A DNA stretch of 64,000 nucleotides from Chelydra serpentina (GCA_037349315.1 JBAIAC010000057.1:2356001-2420000); one strand, 5' to 3'; positions 48,238 to 63,074 are shown, numbered from the stretch's first letter. Translations and numbers: made by a program. The notes: generated from the sequence alone by a model not told the origin.

Positions 48238-51200
48238 GTCTAGAGTAACAGCAGGAGTACAAAATACTAGTTATAAGTAGAAAGATTTTGCATTTAAAAA
48301 AAAGTAGTTTTGCCCTTCCTGACATGTCCATTTGAAACGGAGGTCAGCTTTAAACAATAAACATTTCTGTCCATTTTGGAAAGTGACAGATGCTGACTTT
48401 AAATCCAGATTCTTCATCTGGCACATCTAGAAATATACATACCAAAATAGTAGTTACAGTTAAGACTGCTTGGGATACAGGGATGGAAAATATTGGAAAA
48501 GTAAATATGTCTCTTAAGAGATACAAGGAACAGATTATAGGATCAATTTCCTCAAGCAAAACCTCTCATGGATAGTGGCAGCTGTCTTCGTAATTTCAAT
48601 ATAAAAAGTAATATAATCACTTGGAATTTCTTTATATGTTACCAGTAAAATATTAAGATTATCTCTTTCTAAAATCTGTGTTGGCCTATAGATATTCAAG
48701 ATGGATTTCAGGATAGGCTGGCATCACCTGCTCACTTCATTTATGGTAAAAACATATGGAAATAATGGTAGCGCAACCTGATCTTGTCAGAGGAAAAGCT
48801 CCCTACCATGCTCCATTAATTGCTTTAGCTATAAAATATGAGAGCACAACATGCCAATCCTTAATTACAATAATGGATAATTGTATTACTTAAAATGTAT
48901 GCATGCAATCTCTTCTACAAATGTATTTATTCAACTGCCACCATTGAGTTATATATATGTTTACATTTGTGAAGAAATTTTTGTCTCTCAAATCATGTTA
49001 AAACATTAACCAACTAGAAAAAATAAAACTGCCATGTTATTTAATCTTCAGTTTTAAATTACCCAATGCCCTATACATACGTACAAAACCTAGCTCTAAA
49101 CCTTCATGAATTTGGGACACGAAAATCTATACAACTAGATTATGTTGACTCAGTAAGATTATAACTGCCATCCAGAACATTTCCTAAAAAAATTCAATCA
49201 AATACCTGCCTCTTAAGGTCACCAGTACAAAATGGCTGGTGCCCTAACTGTCTCAAGTGGAAGCATACTGCACTATGCAATAAAGGAACTGACAACTAAC
49301 CAAAGAAAGAGCTTACCATTTAGACTCAGAAAACTGACATTCTGTAAGAAATTTCCCCCCAATCTCTCTTGGAGGCAACACATGTTTCCAATTTCTGAAT
49401 TTTACATATCTATCATATCAGCCTGTCAACACTGTAATTACATTTTTACAATCCCATAACAATGGAAAACAAATTTAAACAAAAACACACTCCCAGTGTA
49501 CCCACTATTAAAATGATAATCAACTCAATATATTTCTGTTACACTATTTTAAAAACTGTAACATTAATAATTTTTTATGTCCTAGCCGTGATTAATTTAT
49601 TGCCTTCCACAAAAGTGGAAGTTATGCAACAGTTCAAATTGCAATCTGACGGGTAAAGCTGGGTCTCTGAAGAAATGCATCCTCCAGATGTATCTTACAG
49701 GATATCTTCTTAATGTCAGAATAGTTGCAAAGACAAGGTGTTTTATCATCTGGTATCATCAATTTCACTAATTTAATACAAAATGTGCAAGTAAGTTGGA
49801 TGTGCCCTCCACAGACATTAGCTAAGATGCAGTGAGACAGAGATTCCTGAACATTTACAATGCAAGTGACAAAATACTAACATGGAACCTCAATTGCACA
49901 CATGAAGGTAGAAAGCAAGAAGAGATTCATTTCAATTTGATGTCTGAGGGCCCTATAGAAAAGTCAAAAGAACAGAAGGGCTGATACTCCCTCTCTCTAC
50001 TTGTGAAATTCTCTTTAAGGTTTTACATGCTGGAGTGGGATGGAAGAACACTAATTTCTGGCATCCCCTTTTCTGGATTATATTAGATACAAAAAGCACC
50101 CTTAAAGTGCAGGGTTCACTTCAACGCAATGGCTAAAACACACTCCAACATCCACTCTGGCATACATGCAGATTGTTTCTAATTGGGTTAAATTACATTG
50201 TAGTCTATTTTGACTCAATAAACAAATCTTACAGAAGTAAAGAAAAGTTTGACAAATTACTCCAAGCCTCTACGTAGAATGATCCTTGAAGAACAAGGAT
50301 AATACTCTGCACTTAACACAATACATCTTCAAAGCTCCTTCCATTAATAAGGACTTGAATCTATTTTTATTCCCCCCCCCCCCCATTTTTTAAATTCACT
50401 TTAAATTTTAATATCTACAACAAGGGTAATAAATAGGTAACCATGGGTCAAATGTGGACCACCAGATTTTCAACAGACCCCAAAATCTTTTTATTTAGTT
50501 ATCATTTTTTTAAATTATTTTCTCTGGAGTCTGAACCTTGACTATACCTTGACCAAGAAATTTGGATCCTGACAAAAAATAATTAACTACCCCAATCTAC
50601 AACATGCTAGACTCACACCAGGGAGCCAGCCTTAATGAAGTCCTGATAACAAAGAGAGTACTTTTTACCCAGCACAAAACCAGGTTTTAGAGGGTCAACA
50701 CTATCAGCTCCTCAGACTACTACTGACCACTTGGAGAAAACTCTACCCTCCCTCATCCCAGGATTAGGTATAGGAACACGACCATGCTTAGAATAGGAAG
50801 ATGCTACACTTTCAACTGTTCGGAGATTTTAAATGTATGCTTCTCTTTCATGCAGAAGATCATAAAGTGGCTTGAGAGTAATCTTAACAGGCTCTTAAAA
50901 AGGCTGAATATTGTTTGTTTCATCAAACTAAATATTTTTAAGGGATTTTTGTTGTTGTCACCATGAGTTTACTTTGGTCTACAACGTTTACTAGTTAGTC
51001 ATTCTTTTGTTTGGTTTAAGTGCCAGAAACTCTCCTCCCTGTAAATCTATTCTGGTTGCTTCTTTGACCGTCAACGTAACTGCACGCAATAAAAATAGAA
51101 AACAAAACTCATTCCTAGCAAGTGAGCTGGCTCCTAGATATAGCTCTTTTTAAACAGCCTCTGGACTCAAAGGGTTAAAACAGAAGAGCAAGGCAGACTC

Positions 51201-51527
51201 CTCTCACCTCACCATGGTAACACTGCCTTTGTAAGCTTGGAACAGCTCAACCTCGAGTTCTGTCCTAAAGGAGTTAAATGATTTATTTACTGAGATTGCC
51301 TCTGAACTTTATAGTACAAAAATCCTAAGAATATAAATAATTCTCTCTCTCAATTCCTTGTAGAAACGTGAAATAAATTCTCAGATGCTTGGAGGAGGCA
51401 ATGTATCGAAGGAATTTATTTACCGTGACACAAGACTCCTGAAGATTACTCTCATTCTAATGGAAAGAGTAACCTGTAAATGGAAGAGAGGGATTAACTA
51501 GGAAAGCGGCCCTGGCTGCACACTTAC

Positions 51528-51568
51528 CTTATTGTTTGGACTTCTTGATTGGACAGGGGGGAATCCAC
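51528..51568 (-). other. Candidate non-coding 5' UTR exon of THRAP3
   Basis: A 41-nt segment has acceptor TTTCCTTTAG and a consensus donor AATAAG|GTAAGTG on the gene's strand. Mammalian THRAP3 has non-coding exons in this part of the gene. Splice-site strength is the only evidence. Confidence 0.3.
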
Positions 51569-52862
51569 CTAAAGGAAACGTCCGCACAATGCCTGACACG
51601 GCTGATAGAGGAGAGCAGCTCTGGAAGTGGGTAGAAAATGAAAACATGCCTGGCCCTGCCAGTGGGGAATGCAGCAGAAGCCTGTTGCACGTTGCACAGA
51701 GAGCTATGGAGGCTCCTCTTTTGCAATAAGCCTGCCAGAGGTCACATTTCCTTCCTGCTTTCAGCCCTGACGACACCTCCACCCCCTTCTACATTTAAAG
51801 GGCCAGGATTGTTTTCCTCCATTGCAAAGCAGGTCTCATCTGGCAGCAAAAAGCAGCTTTGGTGATCCTGCCTGATCTGTTGCAGAGAGCAAGGCCAGAG
51901 CATGACTTGTGCGTGTGGAATTGTTTTTATACAGAGGGAGACGGTTTGATAGCCAATTTTCAACCAAAGCTGCTGGTTCTGTCTGGAAACCAGGCTGCAC
52001 CCTTGTGTTAAAGCTGTTAAGTGTTGAAAGAATCTTCCCAAATGATGGTTTAGTGAGTCTGATATCTAGGAACAGGATACAGCCAAAGCTATCTTTCAGC
52101 GTCAAACTTTAAGGCAGTTCTACTGATGGATTGTAACTATTCAACAGGAAAGAACAAATAGGAGCAGAGGCTTTACATCAGCATGCTGGGCAGCCTGAAT
52201 AATCTACAGCCCAGTTAAAATATTAAGGAGTTAAAATACTACTGCCACACTGTGGAAATCTTAAAAAAACCTTTATTAAAATAAAATCATATATCATGAA
52301 CTTTTTGACATTTCATTTCTGATTACATAATAATTTCTGATAATCATTGCTGATTATTGTAGGAAGATGTTTGGTACAGGGACCTCGGCTTACTGGTTTC
52401 TAAAGTGCCATACACTCTTAAGGTGCTGTATGAACAGCAACCACCATTAAATCAACTTGGAATATAAACTGCTTTGTCTTTTTAGAGTTAGTTTAGTAAA
52501 TTAATTCATATTTCAGTGGTTTAAAACATAACAGATTCTTCCACAGTGAAGATACAAAACAATGAATCTGGCACTGCTAAAATAATCAGAATAATTAGCT
52601 AACAGGAACGAGCCAGCTTATTGGTCTAGTTGGCTCATAAGTACTTCACATTCTCAAAGTACTTAAGTATTAGTAGCAGCATGTTCTGTTTATACTATGT
52701 GGTATTTGATCCTGTTGATCACAGAATGCTGCTGTTCCACCTTAGAGATGGAGTAGGAGTTAGTGGAAATATGCTCAGATGAACATAAATATGTGGACAT
52801 CAGCTTGCTCCACCTCAAATGCAGTCAGCATCATCTACAATGCACTGTGATAGCTGCACAAG

Positions 52863-52928
52863 ATCAGCAACTGGGCGAAGAGCAGCTGGCTGAAGCTAAA
52901 CTTGGGCAAAATGGAGCAGATACTGGTG
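52863..52928 (+). pseudogene. LINE reverse-transcriptase fragment
   Basis: The plus-strand frame from 52863 reads ISNWAKSSWLKLNLGKMEQI and on, close to the W-L-x-x-N-x-L-x-LN-x-x-KTE motif of LINE reverse transcriptases. Flanks are too decayed to place the family. Confidence 0.4.
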
Positions 52929-55489
52929 GAGAAACGAAGCACTCCAAAGAACTAGTTGCTACCACCAACATATCGCTCTCCTTGATGGCATCTAGCCTCT
53001 GATTAAGATGGTCCACAGCCACTGGATCCTCAATGCTTCAAATGAGCACATTTCTTAGACTACATCATGTACTTGTTGACAAATTTGACCATCTTGTAGT
53101 TTGCATATTTCTATAGCATCGACAGTTGTCAGACCTCAATAAAATGTGCTCACTCCAAGTTAACTATACTTCTCAAGTGTAAAAACGTGTCTGAAAAGAG
53201 CTAGGAATTTTTAGTAATTTTGGATAAATATTCTGTAGCAAGGTTAAGGGTGTTAAACATCTGAAACTGAAGTTATTTTATCCACAAGCCAAGAACCCTT
53301 ATAAATCAAGCAGATGCAACGCAGATTCCCTGTCACATCTATCCATTTGGTCTCCACCTTAACTATAGAAACTAAGATTATACAGGCTACTAGAAGCCTT
53401 TGATTGCTCTATCACCTGAATAAGGAATAAAGTCAGTTTTTTCTTGTAATGGTTCCTGGGTCATGGTTTTAAAGGTGAACCGCTGATGCTGTATATTATT
53501 AGATACAAACATTCTGATAAAGATGGCTGAGAAATTCCACACTAGAAGGCCAAGGCTCAAACAAAAATGCAGCATGGGTAAGTTCTGGCAGTGCCTCTCT
53601 GCACTTTGCAGTGCTGATGAAAGGTGTTCTCTCTTTCAGCTAGTGGCACAGGGAAAATGAGAAGTTCCTAAATGAGAGATGGTGCATTTCCAGTAACACA
53701 ATTTTAAAATCAAGTAATCTTGCTAAAAACTAGATAGCGCTGCTAAATTAACAAAACTGCTGTGATTTCCTGATTTTAAGATACACTTCACAGAAAAGGT
53801 GCTCCCCTCTAAATTACCACACATTATAAATAAAGAAAAACCCCAGAAACAAGCCATTTAGCTATCTTCTTTAAAACTTCAAGTAAAATTGTTATTTTAT
53901 GTAAGAATTGCACTGCTGTGTCTTTTTTTGCAGTCCAAACAGCAGAAGTTCCTTGGATCTGGTCAAAATATTATTTGCTTGACTTGAAAAGAATTCTTGT
54001 TCTCTCTCCTGTCAGGCAAACAATTTGAACTAGATACTTCCTGCATAAATGGAGGACACATTTATGGACTTACCCAGGGGCCAACTGAGAGTAGAGTTGC
54101 AGTATCTCCAATAGTCATTCCTTTTGGGTTCCGTGTAAATGCTTGCAAACAGCAGCACTTAGAAGGAAATATTTCAGATATGTCTTTGCATCACTGAGTT
54201 CAGGATAATCAATCCAGCCTTACTTAGTCACTGGCTTTCCAGGGACTGACATGAAGCTTAGTTGTTGAGTTCAATTACTGCATCTGATTCATCTATTTCC
54301 ATATTAAGACACTTCTGCAAATAATTGAAAGCAAAATGTGTACAGCTACCATAGGAAAGCATTAGTGTGTGTATACACGCACAATATGGGTAAAATGCAT
54401 TTAAATTAACTTGTATTTAGGCAAGGTTATTTTACCCTTTTGTTCTGTGTAGTCCTTGCTATTCTGCAGAAGATATGAAAAAGCCATCAGCTAAAGCCTG
54501 TTTTTCTTTGGATGCTGTGAGTACTGCTAAACTAAAGGTAACGCAGTATCATCCTTTTTGAAAACCGTGAGCTGCATCCAGAAATTCTCTGTACTGTGAA
54601 ATTCAGATGGCAACAATCTGCTGTTGGAACAAACTTTCTTTTCAAAGCTCTCCCCTAAGGGTTTATATGGAAAATTAAGTTAGAGTTTTCCAGAACTATG
54701 GAAATTTCATTTGGTGCTCAGAACTGGAGTTGACTCTCAGAATTTGGCTTCTCAGATAAGTAGTAAAACACTATTGCACTTGCTTTTGTCTCCACCCTAG
54801 CAGCAAAGTTCCACGTATCAAGCTCAACTTCATTTTACACATTAACCAGAAGCACACACTGGGGACTCTTGCTTCCACAAGAAATGTATTTGGAGAGCAG
54901 GCAAACATAAGCTGATCACAGTGCTGTGTGCAGGTCTAATACTATTTTCATTGACATTGCAAAGGATCCTGAAGCACTAAAACTATATACATTTGGTACA
55001 GCGCCACTAAAATGCTGCTACCTCAGAGATGGCAGGGAGACAAGCAGCGCTCTGCAGGATACACAAGAGTGAAACAGGGACAAACAGGGAGCTATGAAAC
55101 AAAGCCTTGTTCTCATAAAAATGCCACAGGGTCTTGAACACACATGAAGAAGAGACAGCAAAACTTGTTTTCTAAAGGCCTTGTCCCACTGTTGCCCTCC
55201 ACCACATAGTTAAGTGAATGAAACTCAGTTAATCTATCATGGAAGGATGAAGGTCAGAGTCAATCCTACTGCAATTTGAACATGAGGTCTCAAGGTTACT
55301 GCAGAGGAAAAGCTGTGGGCAGCTTTCTGCAGAGCACAGGTAGCTATTTCAGTACTTTATTAAAAACTAGAACAAACATTAGGGTAACCGTCTGCTAAAA
55401 AATAGCTAATTTGGAAAATGTTAAACATACTATTTTAATAATAATGATGAAAGTAATACTAAATACTTCTATATATTTCAAAGTGTTTT

Positions 55490-55640
55490 ACAATGGAGGA
55501 CAAGGGTTAATATTCCCATTTTACAGATTAAAGATGTAGGCAGAGAGAAGTCATGGAAATTGCCTAAGGCTATAACAGATGGTGAATGTCAGATCCAAAA
55601 CCAGAACACAGAGGTCCTGACTCCCAGTGTGTACTTGCCT
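55490..55640 (-). mobile_element. MIR-like fragment
   Basis: TATTCCCATTTTACAGAT and GAGGTCCTGACTCCCAGTGT are MIR hallmarks in reverse orientation. Confidence 0.5.
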
Positions 55641-57618
55641 CTGTCCCTCCACATATGTAAGAAACAGAGAGAACAATACCCTCCCTTATCAAAGTTTTAT
55701 CATAACTAGTCAAAAAATTATCCTTTGATATACAAGCTGCACTGTATTGAAAAACACCTGCTTTTACTGTGCGCAGCTGACAGAATTAACCTTTCTGAGC
55801 AATGAAGGCGTTGGGACAAGTCAAACTGGATGTGTGGCAAAATCTTACTTAAAACCACAATATTAGCTATTGTGTCTGAAATGCCTTCTGCCCATTAATT
55901 GGGAACATTTTCCTTAGGTTTGGAGGCTCTGTTTCACATTTCATAATTTAATCAGGGATTTTATTTCCTTTGGTGTCTCAGCTCACAAATAAGGCTCTTT
56001 GTTTGCAGGACACCCTGGCATTCAAACTCAAAAAGAAAAGGAAGGGGGAGCTTCAGTTGAACTACTAATCAGGACTTGTTGGCACAGAAGGCAGAGAACT
56101 GGTGTTGCAATATGTACACAGTAAGGGAGGTTAATATTTTACAAGTGTTGAACTTTGGGACTGAACTCAAACAGCTGAAGATTTTTTCAGTGCAAAAAGC
56201 AAATCCTTCTTTACACTGAATCCTTAAAAAGCCTTGTGGTTCAGACATCCCCCCTCATTGTAGCTATTCTCTCACCCGCTAACTTCTGAGTCTGGGTTTG
56301 AACCATCTTGATCCCCTTCCTTGCTAAGTGGTATCCATTTTAATGGCACGGACATGTTGCTCTTTCACAAAATTCATAGCTCATGGCAGAGCAAGTTAAT
56401 ACAATTAAACAAACAGCAGCTCGTTTTTCTCCATGATTCTCAATCTAAAAGAAAAGCAAGTTGTGGTAGGAGTAAACACTTCAAAACTAATTAAGCCCTG
56501 CTGTGGTTTAATACCATTTTAAAGATTTTTGACATTAACAAAAAATACTTTCCTGAGCTTTTATTCTCCATGTGGTTCAATCTGACCTCATCTATGGACA
56601 GTTTCTAGTAACCCAGTGAATTTTCCACTGTCAAGAAGTTATCACTGCTATGCACTCCCATTAGTTGCCAATGTTTTAGACTAATTATTCCAAATATCCT
56701 TTGCACCTAATTTACAGGTTTTTGTATTCTGCTTTTCAAAGAGCAACCACTTCAAATTTTAAGATATGAAGCATTAACACAATAACTGACATGGTTCTAT
56801 AAGGGGGAAAAAATGAGATGCTACTCTGACCCAAGTTTATGACACAATGCCCAAATAAGGCCCACAGAAGGGAAAACATGGACTCTAACCCAGCAAATAT
56901 TGATAGATTGTAAATACTCAAACAAGCATTAAAAACATTTATGAAAAAAGATTTTAGGTATCTGTTCTTTCTGGGACATCTAAGGTCATTCTGCAGAATG
57001 GGTTCATACCTCAAAGCAGCAGCAAATAAGACCAAAACACTCCCAATCCAGTAACTAGAGGAGTTGCAGAATTTCCTTTTTATACTGATTAAGAGAATAC
57101 AGGTTCAAGGGTATTACATATTGCCTTGTTTGCACAGCAACAATGCTGGTAAGCAAAACAAACTCAATTTACAGAGTCAGCACTTAAACGATGAGGCAGC
57201 AATGCTAAAACTATAAAGCCCTGCTGCTATACGGTATAGTCCAAGTCCCAAAGAGAGGCACTCCCTCCCCCTTTCCCCCCCCCCCAAGAAACGTTAGGTC
57301 TTAATTTTGTAATAAACCTACCTTGTTGCTGGAACACGCACTCACAACTTCCACCCCTCAACAGTAACCTGTCACTGTTTCAGCTTCTCCAATTATGAAA
57401 TCAGGAAACAATTCTGCACAAAAAAGAAACTGTGTTGAAGCAGCTATATATTTAAGCTATACGCCATTGGTTTTATTGTAAGGCAGGAGGTTTTATACAC
57501 AAAACTGTGGGTTTTATCATTAACAGCTTAAACCTGGGAATTGGTCACCTTCTGAGAAAGGAAATTGAAAGTCAATCCATTTACCTTCACCCAGTTACTA
57601 TTTTTTCTCCCTTCTAAT

Positions 57619-57742
57619 TAGGGTGACCAGACAGCAAGTGTGAAAAATCAGGACAGGGGGTGGAGGGTAATAGGCACCTATAGAAGAAAATGCCCCAAAT
57701 ATCGGGACTATCCCTGTAAAATAGGGACATCTGGTCACCCTA
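57619..57742. mobile_element. hAT-type MITE (TAGGGTGACCAG termini)
   Basis: Ends TAGGGTGACCAGAC and ATCTGGTCACCCTA with perfect 8-bp duplications CTTCTAAT (57611-57618, 57743-57750). A 124-bp relative of the copy at 16826. Confidence 0.92.
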
Positions 57743-59129
57743 CTTCTAATCCCAAACTCAAAGCTAGCAACTGTGTCAGTGATCAAGTAGTCACTTCTAC
57801 CACACTTCCCCCACAAGACAACGCAAGCAAGGACAGCTGAATACTGGCACCTACTGTAGATACACTCTCCCTTTCTAGACCAATGTTCATATGTTGTCTT
57901 CAAACAGAATTGTAACTTGGTCTGCATTAACAGAGTGCTCAAAAACTGTGCTAGACTCCTGCTTGAGCTGAGGAAGAAGTCTACTGCATGGTTCTGGCCA
58001 GCACAGTGAAGTATGGGATTTTTAAAATCCTTGTTCGCACCGAAGCACCAAACTGAGCTGGCTACAACAACGTGTGAAAATGCTTGTAACTAGCATGGTT
58101 TGTGCCTCAGCAGGAACAGTCCCTATGGCACTCCCATGGCCCAAGGAGTGGCCGTCCAACATCACTACAAATAGATCACTGCTTCAGGCATAAGAAACTG
58201 TGGCAATTATTGCTAGGGCGCCACTTTCAGACTCTTGCTATTTTCACCACAAAATAAAATTAACATTGGGTTTAAACCAAAGCAGGTGAACAGAGTATTA
58301 TGTACAAATTTAAGAGAGATTTCAAATGGAATGTTTATAAAGAGCCTTAAAGATAAAACACACTATATGCACTAAGCATTAACAAATGGGGAAAAGAGCC
58401 AACCTGACTCTGCACTTCTCAAATCTCTCCAGGTGTGCTGTAAAGGGAATGTGTATCTCCTGGGAAGGTAAAAAGCAGGATGCACCACACTTGATCACTA
58501 CCACAGCCATACTAATCCACAGAGTGGCACAAACAATGATTGTACCTGTAACTTTAGAATGCCTTGGGGATTTATTCTCTTATTTAAGTCTTATTTCCAA
58601 TATAAAGACAAATTACAAAATACAAAGGAACAACATTAAGGCTATAAAGGGAGAAAAAACATTCAGAGGCACAAGCATTATTTTGGGACAAAATTTTAGA
58701 TTAGCTATTTATTTCACAATGAAATAAGGTCTCTTGACTAGAAGACGAAACATTTATGCCTGTAACATCTCTGACACAGATACATCCATCCCTTCTCCCA
58801 CCCAATTAAGGCCCCATTCTGCCCTCAGTTGAATGGGTGTAACTAGAGTTAGAACTGAGTCCTAAGTCTAAATTGGAAATCTGCTAAAAATTTTCTTTAC
58901 CTAAGGCTTTTGCTAGCATCAATACAACAAGACAGATTAAGTTGTGACGGCCCATGTTGAACATTTTGTCTGGGAACCAAGTCTGTTAAGGAGTTACATA
59001 GCAATGGAGATTTTTCAATAATAAGCTATGCATGTTAATAAATTTATTTAGAGTAAAGACTAATAGGTTCAAAGCAGCAAGAAAAACTCAAGACAGTCAT
59101 CTGTCCAGGAAATATTAATAACTAATACC

Positions 59130-59320
59130 GCATTTTATAGCACCTTCCACGCAAGACACTTACAATGTTTTACAACCTAATACATTAAACCTCAACTCCA
59201 CTGTAAGGATTTTATTCCAATTCTAACTATGGATAAACTGAAGCACAGAGGTTAAATGGCTTGCCCAAGGGCCCACAGCAAATCAGTGGTTGAGCTGAGT
59301 ATGAAACCTAAATTTTCTGA
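59130..59320 (-). mobile_element. MIR-like fragment
   Basis: AACTGAAGCACAGAGGTTAA and TTGCCCAAGGGCCCACAGCA are MIR features in reverse orientation. Confidence 0.5.
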
Positions 59321-61564
59321 CATTGTTTGGTGCATTACCCGCCAGATAAGGCTTTCTTTCTGCTCCGGTCTATGTTTAGCTATGCACATTAAAGCAACTC
59401 CTGGTGTGTATAACTTCCACTACAAGAGGAAATGCAGATCTGAACTATTCATTTGCAGCCTGATCTGAAATGGATATCCACTGGCACCACCTGTTCAGAA
59501 AAAACGACTCCGCTAATAGCTAGTGGTGAAGTCACATTTTCGCTCACTTCTTAAAAACAGACCAGCAGAGAATCACAGATTTGAGAGAAAAATACAAAAG
59601 CAACTAGTCTGAGAATGTCACCAAGTCCCTGGCAGGCTGAAGGAAGGCTCCTCCATACCATTTGCCAGCTGCACAAACCAAACATGTGCTGTGTGACTGT
59701 ATAACTAAAAATAACACTATTTAGCAGCCCATCTTATTTAAGTTCATAAGTAGCTGGTGGTTTCAGGTTTAGCACCACTGCTGTCATGTAGTCATCAAAT
59801 GCGGATGAACTTTCCAGTATTGTTAATCAACATAGCAAGCAGCCCAGTTTAGGCTCAAAAGTAGTTAAGACTACTAAAGTTACAGAAAGCTATTTCCTGT
59901 TTCCCAATTCTTTTGTTTATTCATCCTAAAGTTCTGTTCTTAGATGTGGCTAGGAAGTACCTGGAGACAGCTGAACACAGACAAAGTTCACATCTTTATT
60001 CTTACAATTTCTGTGAGGGTTGGGGAGGGATTCGGTACAGTTGCAATGAATGTTTGACCTTTCATTGGCAACAACAGTAGTTATTGTCCTACTTCTAGAT
60101 TAATCTATTTACTGAAATGCTGGCACTTAGTTGCAACAGCACAAAGTTAGGATAGACTTTTCAGACTTTCCCAAATTCTGAGGTGCGCCCCTGAAAAAGT
60201 ACAGGCAGTATATGAATTAGGATGGGTAGGCTTTTAACACCATATTACAGTGTGGGAGGGCAACCGGTTTCATTTTCCATGCCTGCATGACATAATTTCT
60301 TAATTTGAACCTGTATTTTGTACTTGCTACTTAACCCTGCTCATATAGCCAGGTTTGCTATTCTGTCTTATTCTCTAAATTATTAATTGAGTGTTTTACA
60401 GCAACCTGTACCTCCAATCAGGCATACCATGGGAGTCTGATATCTCCCCTTCTGGATCATTACCAGTGTTATCACCAAGGAAACCATGGGACTGATTGCC
60501 AAAGGCACTACCTGAAGCTGTATTACATTTCTACATTTCCATGACTACAGATTGACGAGTTAACTCTTCAGACAAAAAAACACACTACTTTCCCCAGAGC
60601 ATTTATTTCACAGTGTATGTCAGTTCAAAGCACATTTCATTGTTAACCTATGCTGGTTTCCTTCTATTCTTGTTAGCGATCAGTGGACCAGGAGCATGTA
60701 ATTCTCTTAACGTTAAAGAAAACCACAAGCCAAGAGATGCAGTTCCTTACTTTATACGTTCATGTCAGCATAACATTCCTGTAGAAGACCCATCTATTTA
60801 AATATGAATATATCAAGGCTTAATGGGTGAATCATGTATTAAGGTTTCATTATATAATTCCGTATAAAGGGTTGCAATTTTCAGAAAAATGGGACATAAC
60901 AGTAAATGTAAATGGCTCTTCAAAGATGACCATTTGCACACGTAAATCAGATAAAAGATTCCTACAAACAGACTCACTTCAACGCAGTCCAATAGCAGAA
61001 GTGTTTCGTTTTCTCTGGGTATGCAACTGATATATCAAATTCACAACCCTGTCTCCCCCCCCCCCGCTCTATTTTTTTTTTAAGTCAACTATTCACCACC
61101 AGTTCCATTTACTTTACTGAATACACCATCTCAAAGATTTCCTTTGGGTCCAGGCTATAACCGATGTTTGTCAATCCTCTGAGAAACCCATAATCATGAG
61201 ATTTTTAAACACAATTTCATTATTTTTATTGTGATCTGTTTTGACTCGATGGAAGACAGGGAAATTTGTCTTATGCTCTATGAAAAAAGCTCTGTGAGAA
61301 TTTGCTGCCTTTCATAATCTTAATAGAGGAAAAATTCACCCATGTTAGATCAGTTTTCTCCTTTTACTAGAAAAACCCTTTTCTATTTTTATAGCTTATT
61401 CCCCAACATACTGATCTCAAGTATCTTTTTGTACTGATATTTTATGTATTCCATACAAATTTCTTTTTCAACTAAAAAGCTCCAATTAATTTAATGCTTA
61501 TTATTTAATACTGATTTTTATCTTCAGAGTAGTTTATCATAAGCATTAATCCAACACATCCAGG

Positions 61565-61650
61565 AAGTAAGCAATCTTTATTATTCCCCATTTTACAGAC
61601 AGGGAAAGTGAGGCAGAGAGGTAATGCACTCAAGGCTGCAGTACTGAAGC
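61565..61650 (-). mobile_element. MIR-like fragment
   Basis: ATTCCCCATTTTACAGACAG then AAAGTGAGGCAGAGAGGTAA is the reverse of the MIR CCTCAGTTT..ATCTGTAAAATGGGG segment. Confidence 0.5.
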
Positions 61651-63074
61651 TGAGATTTCCAGACCATTTTTAAGAACTTTTTCACGTGCCAAGACGTGGG
61701 TCAAAATAAGAACATTTCTAAAGTTTACACGCAGTGCGTTTTTCTAGAACTGTGTGTCCTCTTTTTTTCCTCGCGGCCTCTATTACATTATCTCTCGGGA
61801 TTCCCTCCCCTTCCAATTCCTTTTTTAGAATATCTTTCAAGGATTCTTTAATTATTACTTTAACACATATGAAAGGATTGAAGCAGAAAAGAATCCCTAC
61901 ATATCCAAGCAAATTCTGTAGACACTACCATAGCTGAAAACTCGTAGCCTGCTACATGACACTCAAGAATCCTATAGAGAACTTCCATATCACAGATAAC
62001 CATATGTTGCCAAGCCTGGCAAGCAAAAGCACAGCATACTGGTCTCTACCAAAAGAAACACTTCATTTGTCTTCATATCTGTCTGTATAGCATCTACCAT
62101 AAAGCTAGGAACATTTAGTAATCAACGGAATTAAAAAAAAAAAAAAGCAGCTTACATGTATACCTTAATATAATGTTCAAATGGCCACAAAATGAGACAG
62201 AACGAATTGGGCTCACCATTCTCAGAGACCAGGAAAAAGAATAATGCTGTTTAGTGTTTCTGTAGGAAGATGCGTTTAGTTGGGGAAAGAAAAATTATTT
62301 TTTACCTGCTCCCAATCTGGCCAGTTTTGTTTTACCACCAATTTAGCAAATAATAAAAACAAACTTGTAGTTTGCTTATACTATAGTAAGCACCCAAAAA
62401 GAGGTACATGCTGCCTACAGAAAGGCAATTCCTCACCCAAACAACTCACAACCTAATTATAACTTAATAAGTTCAATGCCAGAAAATCAGTCAGTTTTAG
62501 CAACAACTGTTAAACTTTATTTTATTTGCTTAAAACTAGCCTTCATTTCATTTTCAGTAAAGATAAAATGCATTCTTCTTTAACATATTTGTACTCTACG
62601 AATCTGAACTCCAATAGCGTGCTAAATAGAAAACCACAGAAACAGTTGTTTTTAAGTACAAAATGTACTTTGAATAATTAAGCAGTGGAAGCCACTTGCC
62701 TAAACGGGGAATTAACAAAACTTCAGAGTAAAGGAAGATAATCTGAAACTTCATTTTCTTTGAAAACAGCAACTTTCCAATGTCCAAATTACAGACTTGA
62801 ATGGCTTATATTGCTTCAACTCATCTAGCCCTTGCCCACAGCCACAGAGCTGCATTGTTATCATTTGAAGATCACTTACTGTTGGTTGCCACAACTCCCC
62901 GACCTATATTTTCCCAAAGGGAGTCAGGGTTCTATACTGCTGACGTGAGTGGAAATGCAGCTGTTCAGTTCCTTCTGAAAACATTCTGTTTGCCAACTTG
63001 GTAACTACCTGCAACAACAGGCTTTGGATTCAACAGCTGACTACTAGCAGAGGGAGGAAGTGTAATCTTGATTA

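Noticed and set aside
57301..57360. Second candidate 5' UTR exon of THRAP3 with donor AACAAG|GTAGGT
   Set aside because: The donor is good, but no acceptor with a convincing pyrimidine tract was found upstream.
61700..61912. Minus-strand frame with KEELEGEGIPRDNVIEAARKK
   Set aside because: Charged and superficially protein-like, but only 64 codons, with no splice context or recognised homologue. Not enough to call an exon.
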